From an uncultured Acetatifactor sp. (GTDB taxonomy: Bacteria; Bacillota; Clostridia; Lachnospirales; Lachnospiraceae), in assembly GCA_910589655.1 (NCBI GenBank), contig CAJUTJ010000065.1, forward strand, positions 1 through 64,000: 64,000 nt of DNA, written 5' to 3'. A model generated the notes under the pieces. That model was not told where the DNA came from. It worked only from the letters and a program-made list of their open reading frames with translations, and made no database searches. Below, in pieces: positions 26,801 through 34,788 of this stretch; positions within the stretch are counted from its first letter, which is position 1; each line of letters opens with the position of its first letter. The position numbers and the translations under genes are program-made.

Positions 26801-26857
26801 CCGGAAGAGAAGGGGTCCGACTAGCCGGAAGCGGAGGAATCCGATTAGCCGGATTGC
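26762..26857 (+). repeat. Four tandem 24-bp repeats spanning the yqfD stop codon
   Basis: Units at 26762-26785, 26786-26809, 26810-26833 and 26834-26857 share the frame GAG-GAA-TCC-GAC. The first reads EESDPSEA. Units two to four carry TAG as the fifth codon, so the yqfD stop (26798-26800) is itself repeated twice more. Unit length is a multiple of three, so gain or loss of units changes tail length without shifting frame. Confidence 0.9.
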
Positions 26858-26921
26858 GCGGAAGACTGCGGTGAACGAGACTGGGAACAGACAGCAGCGA
26901 AAGAATTAGGTATAGGGGCAA

Positions 26922-27932
26922 ATGAGTGACTTTTTTACAATGAGACTGGATATGTCTTCGGAGCAGATGCAGAAGATATTCGGTATGCAGGATGCATATG
27001 TCAAGAAGCTGGAAAGGGACTTTGACGTAAATATTATAAACCGAAACGGCAGCGTTACCGTTTCGGGGCAGGAACACATGGCAAAAAGGGCGGCGGCGGT
27101 TCTGAAGCAGCTGGCCGTTTTGTCTGACAGAGGAAATGAAATTGAGGAGCAGAACGTGGACTACGCCATAACAATGGGAATGGAAGAACAGGAAAATGTA
27201 ATAACGGAGATTGACAGTGATTGTATCTGTCATACGATAAACGGAAAGCCCATAAAACCGAAGACGCTGGGCCAGAAGATGTATGTGGATGCCATACGGA
27301 AAAATATGATCGTCTTCGGGCTGGGGCCGGCCGGAACGGGTAAGACCTATCTGGCCATGGCTATGGCCGTGACGGCTTTCAAAAACGAAGAGGTTGGCAG
27401 GATCATCCTTACAAGACCGGCCATTGAAGCCGGAGAGAAGCTGGGCTTTCTGCCGGGCGATCTGCAGAGCAAAGTGGATCCTTACCTGAGACCTTTATAC
27501 GATGCCTTGTATCAGATTATGGGAGCGGAAAATTTTGCAAAGAATATGGAGAAGGGGCTGATTGAAGTGGCGCCGCTGGCATATATGCGCGGCCGCACGC
27601 TGGATAACGCTTTTATTATTCTGGATGAAGCGCAGAATACCACACCGGCTCAAATGAAAATGTTTTTGACCAGAATCGGGTTTGGGTCAAAGGTCATTGT
27701 CACCGGAGACGCTTCTCAGAAGGACTTGCCTGTGGGGGCGAAATCCGGTCTGGATGTGGCGGCGAAAGTACTGGGTAAGATTGAAGACATTGCCTTTTGT
27801 AATCTTACCAACAAGGACGTAGTGCGTCATCCGCTGGTACAGAAAATTGTAAAAGCATATGACGATTATGAGTTGAAAGAGAAAAACAGAAGCAAAAACA
27901 GAGAAAAATATGAAAAAAAATTTCATAAGTAA
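26922..27932 (+). CDS. phoH: PhoH family ATPase (YqfE/PhoL type)
   Basis: 336 residues. An N-terminal KH-like segment (about 1-95) precedes the PhoH ATPase domain: Walker A GLGPAGTGKTYLAMAMA (about 128-144), ILTRPAIEAGEKLGFLPGD, Walker B AFIILDEAQNTT (about 228) and VTGDASQKDLP. The C-terminus is very basic (KEKNRSKNREKYEKK). PhoH proteins are thought to act on RNA together with YbeY. The gene yqfF (7TM-HD), which separates phoH from ybeY in Bacillus, is absent here. Confidence 0.94.
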   Translation: MSDFFTMRLDMSSEQMQKIFGMQDAYVKKLERDFDVNIINRNGSVTVSGQEHMAKRAAAVLKQLAVLSDRGNEIEEQNVDYAITMGMEEQENVITEIDSDCICHTINGKPIKPKTLGQKMYVDAIRKNMIVFGLGPAGTGKTYLAMAMAVTAFKNEEVGRIILTRPAIEAGEKLGFLPGDLQSKVDPYLRPLYDALYQIMGAENFAKNMEKGLIEVAPLAYMRGRTLDNAFIILDEAQNTTPAQMKMFLTRIGFGSKVIVTGDASQKDLPVGAKSGLDVAAKVLGKIEDIAFCNLTNKDVVRHPLVQKIVKAYDDYELKEKNRSKNREKYEKKFHK

Positions 27933-27936
27933 AAGA

Positions 27937-28083
27937 ATGAATTTGGATGAAAATATGCTCAAACGTGCGGCATATTATTATAGAATGTGCAAGCAGCTGC
28001 CGGAACGGACGGGGAAAAAGCATTTTCCGCCGAAACGGAGAGAGCTATTGAAAGTATGGTTTGAAGAAGCCGCCGAAAAATAA
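27937..28083 (+). CDS. Possible small basic protein (48 aa) between phoH and ybeY
   Basis: An open frame begins MNLDENMLKRAAYYYRMCKQ and continues with a Lys/Arg-rich stretch and RELLKVWFEEAAEK before TAA at 28081. An in-frame ATG at 27910, inside phoH, would give 57 residues. Upstream bases are A-rich with no strong ribosome binding site. The mixed Tyr, Trp and basic composition and the position in a conserved cluster argue for it; lack of a start signal and of a recognised family argue against. Confidence 0.35.
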   Translation: MNLDENMLKRAAYYYRMCKQLPERTGKKHFPPKRRELLKVWFEEAAEK

Positions 28084-28205
28084 AGGGACGGCTATTTTGG
28101 CGTGTTCGGATTTGGCGGTTTGCTCCATTACGCGGATCTTTATGGCGTATGGGGACAAGCAATGCAGGATTATGCGTGGGATTTTTAGAGAGGAGAAGTT
28201 CTATT

Positions 28206-28712
28206 ATGACTTTTTACGTTGAAAACGAGTCTCAGACGGAATTCCCCTTCGATGTGGAAGAGGTGGCAAAGCTTGTATGCGATGCGGCGCTGCAGGAGGA
28301 AGGATGTCCCTATGAAGTTCAAATTAATATAGTGCTCACGGACAATGCCGGCATCCGGGAGCTGAACAGAGAATGCCGTGGAATCGACAAGGAGACGGAC
28401 GTGCTCTCTTTTCCCAATCTGGACTTTGAAAAAGAGGGTGTCTTTGAAATCTCCGAAGAGGCGGAAGCAGATTACTTCGATCCCGATACGGGGGAGCTGG
28501 TATTAGGTGATATTATGATTTCCGTGGATAAAGTCCGGGAGCAGGCAGAAAGCTATGGACACAGCTTAAAGAGAGAGTTTGCTTTTTTGGTGGCACACAG
28601 TATGCTTCATTTGTGCGGTTATGACCATATGGCGCCCGAGGAAGCTTCGACTATGGAACGAAAGCAGGAAGAATTATTGACGGGATTGGGGATCACAAGA
28701 GAAACGGTTTGA
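28206..28712 (+). CDS. ybeY: Endoribonuclease / rRNA maturation factor YbeY
   Basis: 168 residues from ATG 28206 behind GAGGAG (28190-28195); the frame is open 19 codons further upstream without family character. The zinc-binding signature HSMLHLCGYDH (about 131-141) is intact, preceded by TDVLSFPN and GDIMISVDKV. YbeY is needed for 16S rRNA 3' maturation and ribosome quality control. It is 10 bp before the next gene. Confidence 0.95.
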   Translation: MTFYVENESQTEFPFDVEEVAKLVCDAALQEEGCPYEVQINIVLTDNAGIRELNRECRGIDKETDVLSFPNLDFEKEGVFEISEEAEADYFDPDTGELVLGDIMISVDKVREQAESYGHSLKREFAFLVAHSMLHLCGYDHMAPEEASTMERKQEELLTGLGITRETV

Positions 28713-28722
28713 GGGACACAGG

Positions 28723-30321
28723 ATGAATTCAAATGAAGTAAAGCGATGTAAAATACAAGGTTTTGCCGATATGATTGCTTTGGCAACCGTTTTGGTGGTT
28801 GGCGGAATGGCGGGAGATAAGGGGATAACGTATGTGGCGGCGGCATTGCTGGCATATGCCGTCTTATGGGCGCTGTACAGCGGAAAAGCGGCGGATACTT
28901 TGGGGAAGCTTCTCAGAATCCGGAATGTAAAGGGCCAATACAAAAGTGCGGATGCTCTCCGCCGGAACGTGATGCTGTTTCAGCTGGCAGCCGGGGTGTT
29001 TGTTACAATGGTTTTGGTTATCGGGGCAGGCGCGATCGGCGAGAAACTGTTTCAGGTGCAATACAGTACATTTTTGATGATGCTTTTGGCTCCGGCCTTG
29101 CTATTGCGAGGGGTGTCCGCCATATTTATGGGATTCTGTCAGGGAGAAAGCGCGGAACTGCCCACGGCAGTGGCAAGTGTGCTCCGCCGGGTTTTTATTC
29201 TGTTATTCAGTCTTATTTTCTGCCGCGGGCTGGGCAGCTACGGCCAAAAGGTGAGCAATCTCTTAGTGACGGATAATTTTGCGGCTATGTATACCGGCGT
29301 AGGTGCCGTTTTGGCAATCAATGTGAGTGAAATATTTGTGATTATATTTTTGCTGGTAATGCAGAAAGTCGTAAGGCGTTCCAAGAGAAGGGAACCGTCG
29401 GCAGGAATGCGTTCCGCGGAATCTTTTATGGAAGCGGTACAAAACTTTACGGTCAACAGAGCGCCGTATTTTGCGGTTCAGCTGCTTTTGCTGCTGCCCA
29501 TGGTTTTAGGATTACTGTTTTTCCGAAAGAGCACTGTGGATTGGGAAGCGGGAATGACGGATTACGGAGTCTTTTGCGGGAAATATCTGGTGCTCGGCGG
29601 TTTTTGCATTGTATTAATGTCCGGCATATTTATTCAGGTATGCAGTAAGACGGTGGTGGCTTTGCGGAAAGGTGAACAGAGATTTGCAAGAGTGATCTTC
29701 CAGAGCGGTATCCATATTATAGTGATATATTCGTTATTTTTTGCGGGTATTCTTGCGGTGATGGCTGAGCAGGTGTCCAATCTTCTTAACAGCGGGACTG
29801 TTGCGGCAAAACTGCTGCGGGGAGGAGCACTGATCATTCCCTTTGCGGCGCTGGCATTGTACTTTGCCAGATTCCTGATGCTGACGGGGAAAAGTCTTTT
29901 GGTTTTGGGAGTGCTTTTGATTTCCGATATTGTATATGTGTTGAGTATGACCTTGTTTTTAAATGTGTGGAAAGCAGGAATTCTGGCGTTGGTTTATGCA
30001 GGAATCATGGGCGGCGCCGTCTGTTGCATTTTACTGGGAGTGATTATCTGCCGTCAGTTGAGAATCGGCGGCGTATGGCTGCATACTTTTCTCATTCCTG
30101 CCGGAGCGGCCTGTGCCGTGGGGTTTTTGTGTATGTTCCTTGCCAAGATCCTCCTTCCGCATTTGGGAGATGGAGTGACATTGCTTGTGTGTAGTGTGGT
30201 TTCTTGGGCGATCTACTGGTTGATACTGTTGTTCGCCAGAAATTTCAATGATCAAGAGCTGGAATGCATTCCCGGCGGCAAGTGGATTACATCCTTCGGA
30301 CAATTGTTTCATGTATTGTAA
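28723..30321 (+). CDS. MOP-superfamily flippase-like membrane protein
   Basis: 532 residues with about 12-14 predicted membrane helices spread evenly and short loops. The length and helix pattern fit the MOP (MATE/MurJ/Wzx/SpoVB) exporters, and the C-terminal half (ALALYFARFLMLTGKSLLVLG, YAGIMGGAVCCILLG) resembles polysaccharide-biosynthesis flippases. No diagnostic motif is visible, so lipid-linked sugar export is a guess. It starts 10 bp after ybeY and may be co-transcribed. The 248-bp gap that follows shows nothing recognisable. Confidence 0.6.
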   Translation: MNSNEVKRCKIQGFADMIALATVLVVGGMAGDKGITYVAAALLAYAVLWALYSGKAADTLGKLLRIRNVKGQYKSADALRRNVMLFQLAAGVFVTMVLVIGAGAIGEKLFQVQYSTFLMMLLAPALLLRGVSAIFMGFCQGESAELPTAVASVLRRVFILLFSLIFCRGLGSYGQKVSNLLVTDNFAAMYTGVGAVLAINVSEIFVIIFLLVMQKVVRRSKRREPSAGMRSAESFMEAVQNFTVNRAPYFAVQLLLLLPMVLGLLFFRKSTVDWEAGMTDYGVFCGKYLVLGGFCIVLMSGIFIQVCSKTVVALRKGEQRFARVIFQSGIHIIVIYSLFFAGILAVMAEQVSNLLNSGTVAAKLLRGGALIIPFAALALYFARFLMLTGKSLLVLGVLLISDIVYVLSMTLFLNVWKAGILALVYAGIMGGAVCCILLGVIICRQLRIGGVWLHTFLIPAGAACAVGFLCMFLAKILLPHLGDGVTLLVCSVVSWAIYWLILLFARNFNDQELECIPGGKWITSFGQLFHVL

Positions 30322-30569
30322 GAGAACTGTATAATTTCTGGAAAAAAGCTGATACTGATTGCAAAGATTACTGTAAAAGTTACTTTCCGTGTCCTCTCTG
30401 CGAAGGCTTGCCGTGTATTCTATGCACGACAATCCCGAAACTGCATTGTGCCAAACGGCATGTCTTTTATCGTGCGCGTTTGTCTGACAGCCGGACTCTC
30501 GTATGGCGGAGAAGCGGCAGCATGGAAGGTTAGGTAAAGTGCTGCTGCGGGCGGCAGAATGAGAGAAGT

Positions 30570-31295
30570 ATGAAATTTGTAAAAGGCGTCGGCTTATTTT
30601 TTGTATATCCCATAACAATGCTTGGTATCGGGTTTTATATCGGTGTGGTGTCCAGCCACTTTTTTTACCCCGGAGAACAGGTGCCTGAAAACAGTACAAT
30701 ATACGAAGCTCCGTCTCCCGGCCCGATTACGGATGACTCCATGGATGTGCCGGAGAACCGACTGGATTATGGAGTGGCAGGAATGGTCCGGGAGAACAGA
30801 GGCTTTTCTGTTTCAGGGCAGGATACGTCCGTGGAAGCGGCGGCGGCTTCGGAAACGCTTTCGGCCGATACGGAGTATGTTCTGGAAGAGACGAATATTC
30901 TGGATCAGTCTGTGGTGGAGACCACTTGGAGGCTGCCCCCTCAGTATATCGGCATGAACAGAATGCAGTTTCTGGGGATTATGGAGCAGTACGAGGCTTC
31001 TCCGCCTCTCTCCGAAATGGAGCGAGGTTTCGTCAGTCTGGAAGTTTTGTCATTCTCCAGAGAGCGCGTAGTGGTGCGGATGAATTACAGGTATGTACAG
31101 CCCAGCGCCAGCTTTTATCTGGCAGTTTATGACAACGAAGTGGTGGTCTATCTGGAAGATCGGAAAACGATTTATATCAATACCCAGATTCCTCTCAATA
31201 CCCTGCCGGAGGATATACAGGAGGAAATCATTATGATGAAATGGGTGCCCAACGAGGAAAGCTTGTATAATTTTCTGGAGAATTACTCTTCCTGA
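30570..31295 (+). CDS. Membrane-anchored protein with BofC C-terminal-like domain
   Basis: 241 residues. One N-terminal membrane helix (GLFFVYPITMLGIGFYIGVV, about 7-26) is followed by a Pro/Glu/Ser-rich linker (about 35-110). The last 60 residues (FYLAVYDNEVVVYLEDRKTI, NTQIPLNTLPEDIQEEIIM, NEESLYNFLENYSS) resemble the C-terminal domain of BofC, the forespore protein that restrains the SigK checkpoint in Bacillus. BofC itself is shorter. The resemblance is by eye and moderate; otherwise a hypothetical exported protein. Confidence 0.5.
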   Translation: MKFVKGVGLFFVYPITMLGIGFYIGVVSSHFFYPGEQVPENSTIYEAPSPGPITDDSMDVPENRLDYGVAGMVRENRGFSVSGQDTSVEAAAASETLSADTEYVLEETNILDQSVVETTWRLPPQYIGMNRMQFLGIMEQYEASPPLSEMERGFVSLEVLSFSRERVVVRMNYRYVQPSASFYLAVYDNEVVVYLEDRKTIYINTQIPLNTLPEDIQEEIIMMKWVPNEESLYNFLENYSS

Positions 31296-31478
31296 TTGTG
31301 CGACCGGCGGGCATGGCGCATGGATTAACCACGGAGGAGACAGTGGGAATGCAAGAGTATGTGTTTGACCCGGCAAGTTTTAATCAAATACCCCATTGTT
31401 TGCAGCGGGGGATTTAATGAAAGCCCAAGCCGTTATATAGGTGCATTATCTCAGCATATGGCAGAAAGCGAGAAAACT

Positions 31479-32720
31479 ATGAAAAAAAGAGTAGGAATTG
31501 TGGGAGGCGGCGCGGCCGGAATGATGGCGGCGATCACTGCTGCCGGACAGGGGGCTGCGGTGACAATATTGGAAGGGAATGATCGTGTGGGCAAGAAGCT
31601 TCTCGCCACGGGAAACGGGAAGTGTAATCTGGGGAACCGGAATCTGACCCTTGAAGCATATTATACGGAGAATCCGCAGCGCCTGCAGGACTGCTTGAAG
31701 CGGTTCGGCACCGAAGAAACTCTTTCCTTTTTTGGGGGATTGGGATTGCTGGTGAAGGAAAAGAACGGTTATCTCTATCCCGCATGTGAGCAGGCTTCCG
31801 CAGTATTGGATGTGCTGCGGTTTGAACTTTCGGCGCTGGGAATCGGAATAATTACGGGATGCAGGGTGAAGCAGATTCTGTCCGGACAGATAGGAGGGGA
31901 AATCACCGTCAAGTCCGGGAATCAAAGCTTTTGCTTTGACAGTGTGGTAATCGCCTGCGGCGGAAAAGCGGCTCCGAAGACGGGCTCCGACGGAAGCGGT
32001 TTTCAACTGGCGGAGCAGATCGGACATAAGCTGCTGCCTTCGGTGCCGGCACTGGTACAGTTGAAATGCAGCGAACCTTATTTGAAAGCCGTATCCGGAG
32101 TCCGTGCGGAGGCATTCATCCGTGTCGTACAGGGGGAAGAATGTATAGCCTGCGAGAGAGGTGAGCTCCAGCTGACGGATTACGGGATCTCGGGGATTCC
32201 CGTGTTTCAGGTGAGCCGACAGGTGAATTACATATTGCGGAAGCAGAAGGAAGTGGAGGTAAGGCTGGATTTTCTGCCGGATTACGGAAGAGAGGAGTAT
32301 GAGGCTCTCCAGACGGGTAGAAAGCAGCTGCAGAAGGGCAGGACGGTGGAGGAATTTTTTACGGGTATGCTCCACAAAAAGCTGATGCTCCTGTTCATTA
32401 AAACGGCCGGATTGAAGCCCGGAGAACCTGCGGAGACAGCCGATGCCGAAAAGATAAAAACGGTATACAGGCTATGCAGGGAATGGAAGCTTCATGTCCA
32501 CGGACATAATTCTTTCGACAATGCCCAAGTGTGTGCGGGGGGCGTGCCTTTGGATCAGGTGACGGAAAATTTGGAATCCCGTAAAGCACCGGGGATTTTC
32601 TTTGCCGGTGAGATTCTGGATGTGGACGGAAAGTGCGGGGGCTATAATCTCCAGTGGGCATGGTGCAGCGGATATCTGGCGGGAAATGCAGCGGCGGGAA
32701 ACTTCTCCCGCAAATTGTGA
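31479..32720 (+). CDS. HI0933/BaiN-RdsA family FAD-dependent oxidoreductase
   Basis: 413 residues from ATG 31479 (another ATG at 31458 is possible; ribosome binding sites are weak). The N-terminal Rossmann motif VGIVGGGAAGMMAAITAAGQ (about 4-23) and GNGKCNLGN (about 50) bind FAD; GEILDVDGKCGGYNLQWAWCSG closes the fold. This is the HI0933 flavoprotein family, one branch of which (BaiN) reduces bile-acid intermediates in clostridia; the substrate here is unknown. The 183-bp upstream gap has a 22-codon frame at 31349 after GGAGGAG, of doubtful meaning. Confidence 0.88.
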   Translation: MKKRVGIVGGGAAGMMAAITAAGQGAAVTILEGNDRVGKKLLATGNGKCNLGNRNLTLEAYYTENPQRLQDCLKRFGTEETLSFFGGLGLLVKEKNGYLYPACEQASAVLDVLRFELSALGIGIITGCRVKQILSGQIGGEITVKSGNQSFCFDSVVIACGGKAAPKTGSDGSGFQLAEQIGHKLLPSVPALVQLKCSEPYLKAVSGVRAEAFIRVVQGEECIACERGELQLTDYGISGIPVFQVSRQVNYILRKQKEVEVRLDFLPDYGREEYEALQTGRKQLQKGRTVEEFFTGMLHKKLMLLFIKTAGLKPGEPAETADAEKIKTVYRLCREWKLHVHGHNSFDNAQVCAGGVPLDQVTENLESRKAPGIFFAGEILDVDGKCGGYNLQWAWCSGYLAGNAAAGNFSRKL

Positions 32721-32850
32721 CGCACATCTGTCAGAAAGCAATTTTCAAACACGCTCTAATATGACCCACGAAAATGTCAGGAAGACAGGGTTGTCCGGTT
32801 AAAAAGAAATAGAGCTTTTGGATGCGTAAAGCTTCAGATGATGGAAAGGT

Positions 32851-34602
32851 ATGGTGGGTATGCTTCGTGTCAATCAGGTAAAGGTAAAAGAAGAACATAC
32901 AAGACAGGATTTGTGTAAAAAGACAGCCGATATGCTCCGCATTCCGGTTCAGGAGCTCCGTTCTCTCAGTATTGTGCGCCAGTCAGTTGACGCAAGGAAA
33001 AAGCCCGAGATTTTTTACAGTTATACGGTGGATGTGGAACTGCCGGAGACAGTGGAAGATAAGGTATTGCGGAAGAATAAGGGCAGGTTCCAGATTTCAA
33101 AAGCGGATACCGTCAAATATCGTTTTCCCGAGGCAGGAGAGAATAGGATGGAGCATCCCCCTGTGATAGTGGGGATGGGGCCGGCAGGTCTGTTCTGCGC
33201 TTATTATTTGGCGCTGCATGGTTACAAACCCGTTTTGCTGGATCGTGGGAAGTGTGTGGAAGAACGACAGAGGGATGTAGAGTCTTTCTGGGAGACGGGA
33301 GTGCTGAATCCCGCTTCCAACGTACAGTTTGGCGAGGGCGGCGCAGGCGCGTTTTCCGACGGGAAACTGAATACGCTGGTAAAGGACAAGGACGGGCGCA
33401 ACAGGGAAGTACTGGAAACCTTTGTAAAGTTAGGGGCAAAGGAAAGCATTTGTTATGAAGCCAAGCCTCATATCGGTACGGATGTACTCTGCTCCGTAGT
33501 GCGGAATATGCGGCAGGAGATTCTTGCATTGGGGGGCCAAGTGCGATTTGAGAGTCAGCTGACGGAACTACATATCCTTGACGGGCGGGTGGCCGGAGCG
33601 GTGGTAAATGGGGAAGAATTTCTTCCGTGCAGTGAATTAGTGCTGGCTGTCGGGCACAGTGCCAGAGATACTTTTCAAATGCTGTATGAGAAAAAAGTTC
33701 CTATGGATGCAAAAGCTTTTGCGGTAGGACTGCGGGTGGAACATCCCCAATCCATGATGAATAAAGCGCAGTATGGCAGGGAGGAGGCAGGAGTCCTTGG
33801 GGCGGCCTCTTACAAGGTAACGGCCAAGACTTCCAAGGGCAGAGGGGTGTATTCTTTTTGCATGTGTCCCGGAGGCTATGTGGTCAATGCCTCTTCGGAA
33901 CCGGGCAGGACGGCGGTAAACGGCATGAGCTACAGCGGGCGCGGCGGCAGAAATGCCAACAGTGCCATTATTGTATCCGTAACTCCGGAAGACTTTGGAA
34001 GTAATCATCCTCTTGCCGGAGTGGAATTCCAGAAACGTTTGGAGGAAAGAGCCTATGAGCTGGGCAAAGGCAGGATTCCTGTCCAGCGTTACGGGACATT
34101 CAAAAGAGCGGTGGAAGAATTGGCAGGACGGGAGACTTCGACAGCGGAAACCGGAAAAATAGAATCGGACGGATTGAAGGAAGCCGATCCGGAAATCGCA
34201 AAAGAACAATCTGCCGGAAGGAAAGGGGCAGATTATCCGGAGGGTGATTCTATGCCCCACAGTGAGATCCGGCCTCAGTGTAAAGGAAGCTTCCACTGGG
34301 CGGATGTGAGTAAAATCCTGCCCCAAGAGTGCAATGAGGCTTTCGTGGAGGGAATGGCTGTTTTCGGCAGGCAGATTCGGGGATTTGACAGGGAGGACGC
34401 TCTGCTGTCCGGGGTGGAAAGCAGAACCTCTTCTCCTTTGCGGATTCTAAGAGATGAATCGCTGCAATCGGAGATCCGGGGGCTTTACCCCTGCGGGGAA
34501 GGAGCAGGCTATGCAGGCGGGATTACTTCCGCGGCCATGGACGGGCTGAGAGTGGCGGAGGCCATTGCAAAACGCTTTGCACCTGAGACAATACAGTCCT
34601 AA
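32851..34602 (+). CDS. FAD-dependent dehydrogenase (NAD(P)/FAD oxidoreductase)
   Basis: 583 residues; ATG 32851 or ATG 32860 could start it. A non-Rossmann N-terminal segment of about 100 residues (LRVNQVKVKEEHTRQDLCKK) precedes the FAD-binding motif VIVGMGPAGLFCAYYLALHG (about 104-123) and the conserved NVQFGEGGAGAFSDGKLNT. A low-complexity Glu/Lys/Ser segment (about 425-480) interrupts the C-terminal part before FHWADVSKILP and YPCGEGAGYAGGITSAAMDG. This is a widespread flavoprotein family without a defined substrate. It follows the HI0933 gene by 130 bp. Confidence 0.87.
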   Translation: MVGMLRVNQVKVKEEHTRQDLCKKTADMLRIPVQELRSLSIVRQSVDARKKPEIFYSYTVDVELPETVEDKVLRKNKGRFQISKADTVKYRFPEAGENRMEHPPVIVGMGPAGLFCAYYLALHGYKPVLLDRGKCVEERQRDVESFWETGVLNPASNVQFGEGGAGAFSDGKLNTLVKDKDGRNREVLETFVKLGAKESICYEAKPHIGTDVLCSVVRNMRQEILALGGQVRFESQLTELHILDGRVAGAVVNGEEFLPCSELVLAVGHSARDTFQMLYEKKVPMDAKAFAVGLRVEHPQSMMNKAQYGREEAGVLGAASYKVTAKTSKGRGVYSFCMCPGGYVVNASSEPGRTAVNGMSYSGRGGRNANSAIIVSVTPEDFGSNHPLAGVEFQKRLEERAYELGKGRIPVQRYGTFKRAVEELAGRETSTAETGKIESDGLKEADPEIAKEQSAGRKGADYPEGDSMPHSEIRPQCKGSFHWADVSKILPQECNEAFVEGMAVFGRQIRGFDREDALLSGVESRTSSPLRILRDESLQSEIRGLYPCGEGAGYAGGITSAAMDGLRVAEAIAKRFAPETIQS

Positions 34603-34618
34603 TAGTACCGGAAAGTAT

Positions 34619-34685
34619 ATTTCCTTCTAAGGGGGCGGCAGTGTCTGATATGAGAAATCATATCTTTTAGAAGGAAATGTTTTTT
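34619..34685 (+). terminator. Compound terminator after the flavoprotein genes
   Basis: A 12-bp perfect stem, 34619-34630 with 34667-34678, is followed by GTTTTTT. Nested inside is GATATGA/TCATATC (34647-34664) capped by a GAAA tetraloop. Confidence 0.85.
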
Positions 34686-34788
34686 GAGACAGATATGTCC
34701 ATAAGTTGAAACGGAAAGTAAAAAGAATACCGGGCAGTTTGCAGCAATTAACGGATTGCCATGTTCTATAATACGTTTGGAGGGGAAA

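Noticed and set aside
26762..26857. CRISPR-like array
   Set aside because: The 24-bp units are head-to-tail with no spacers and keep a coding frame, so this is a minisatellite.
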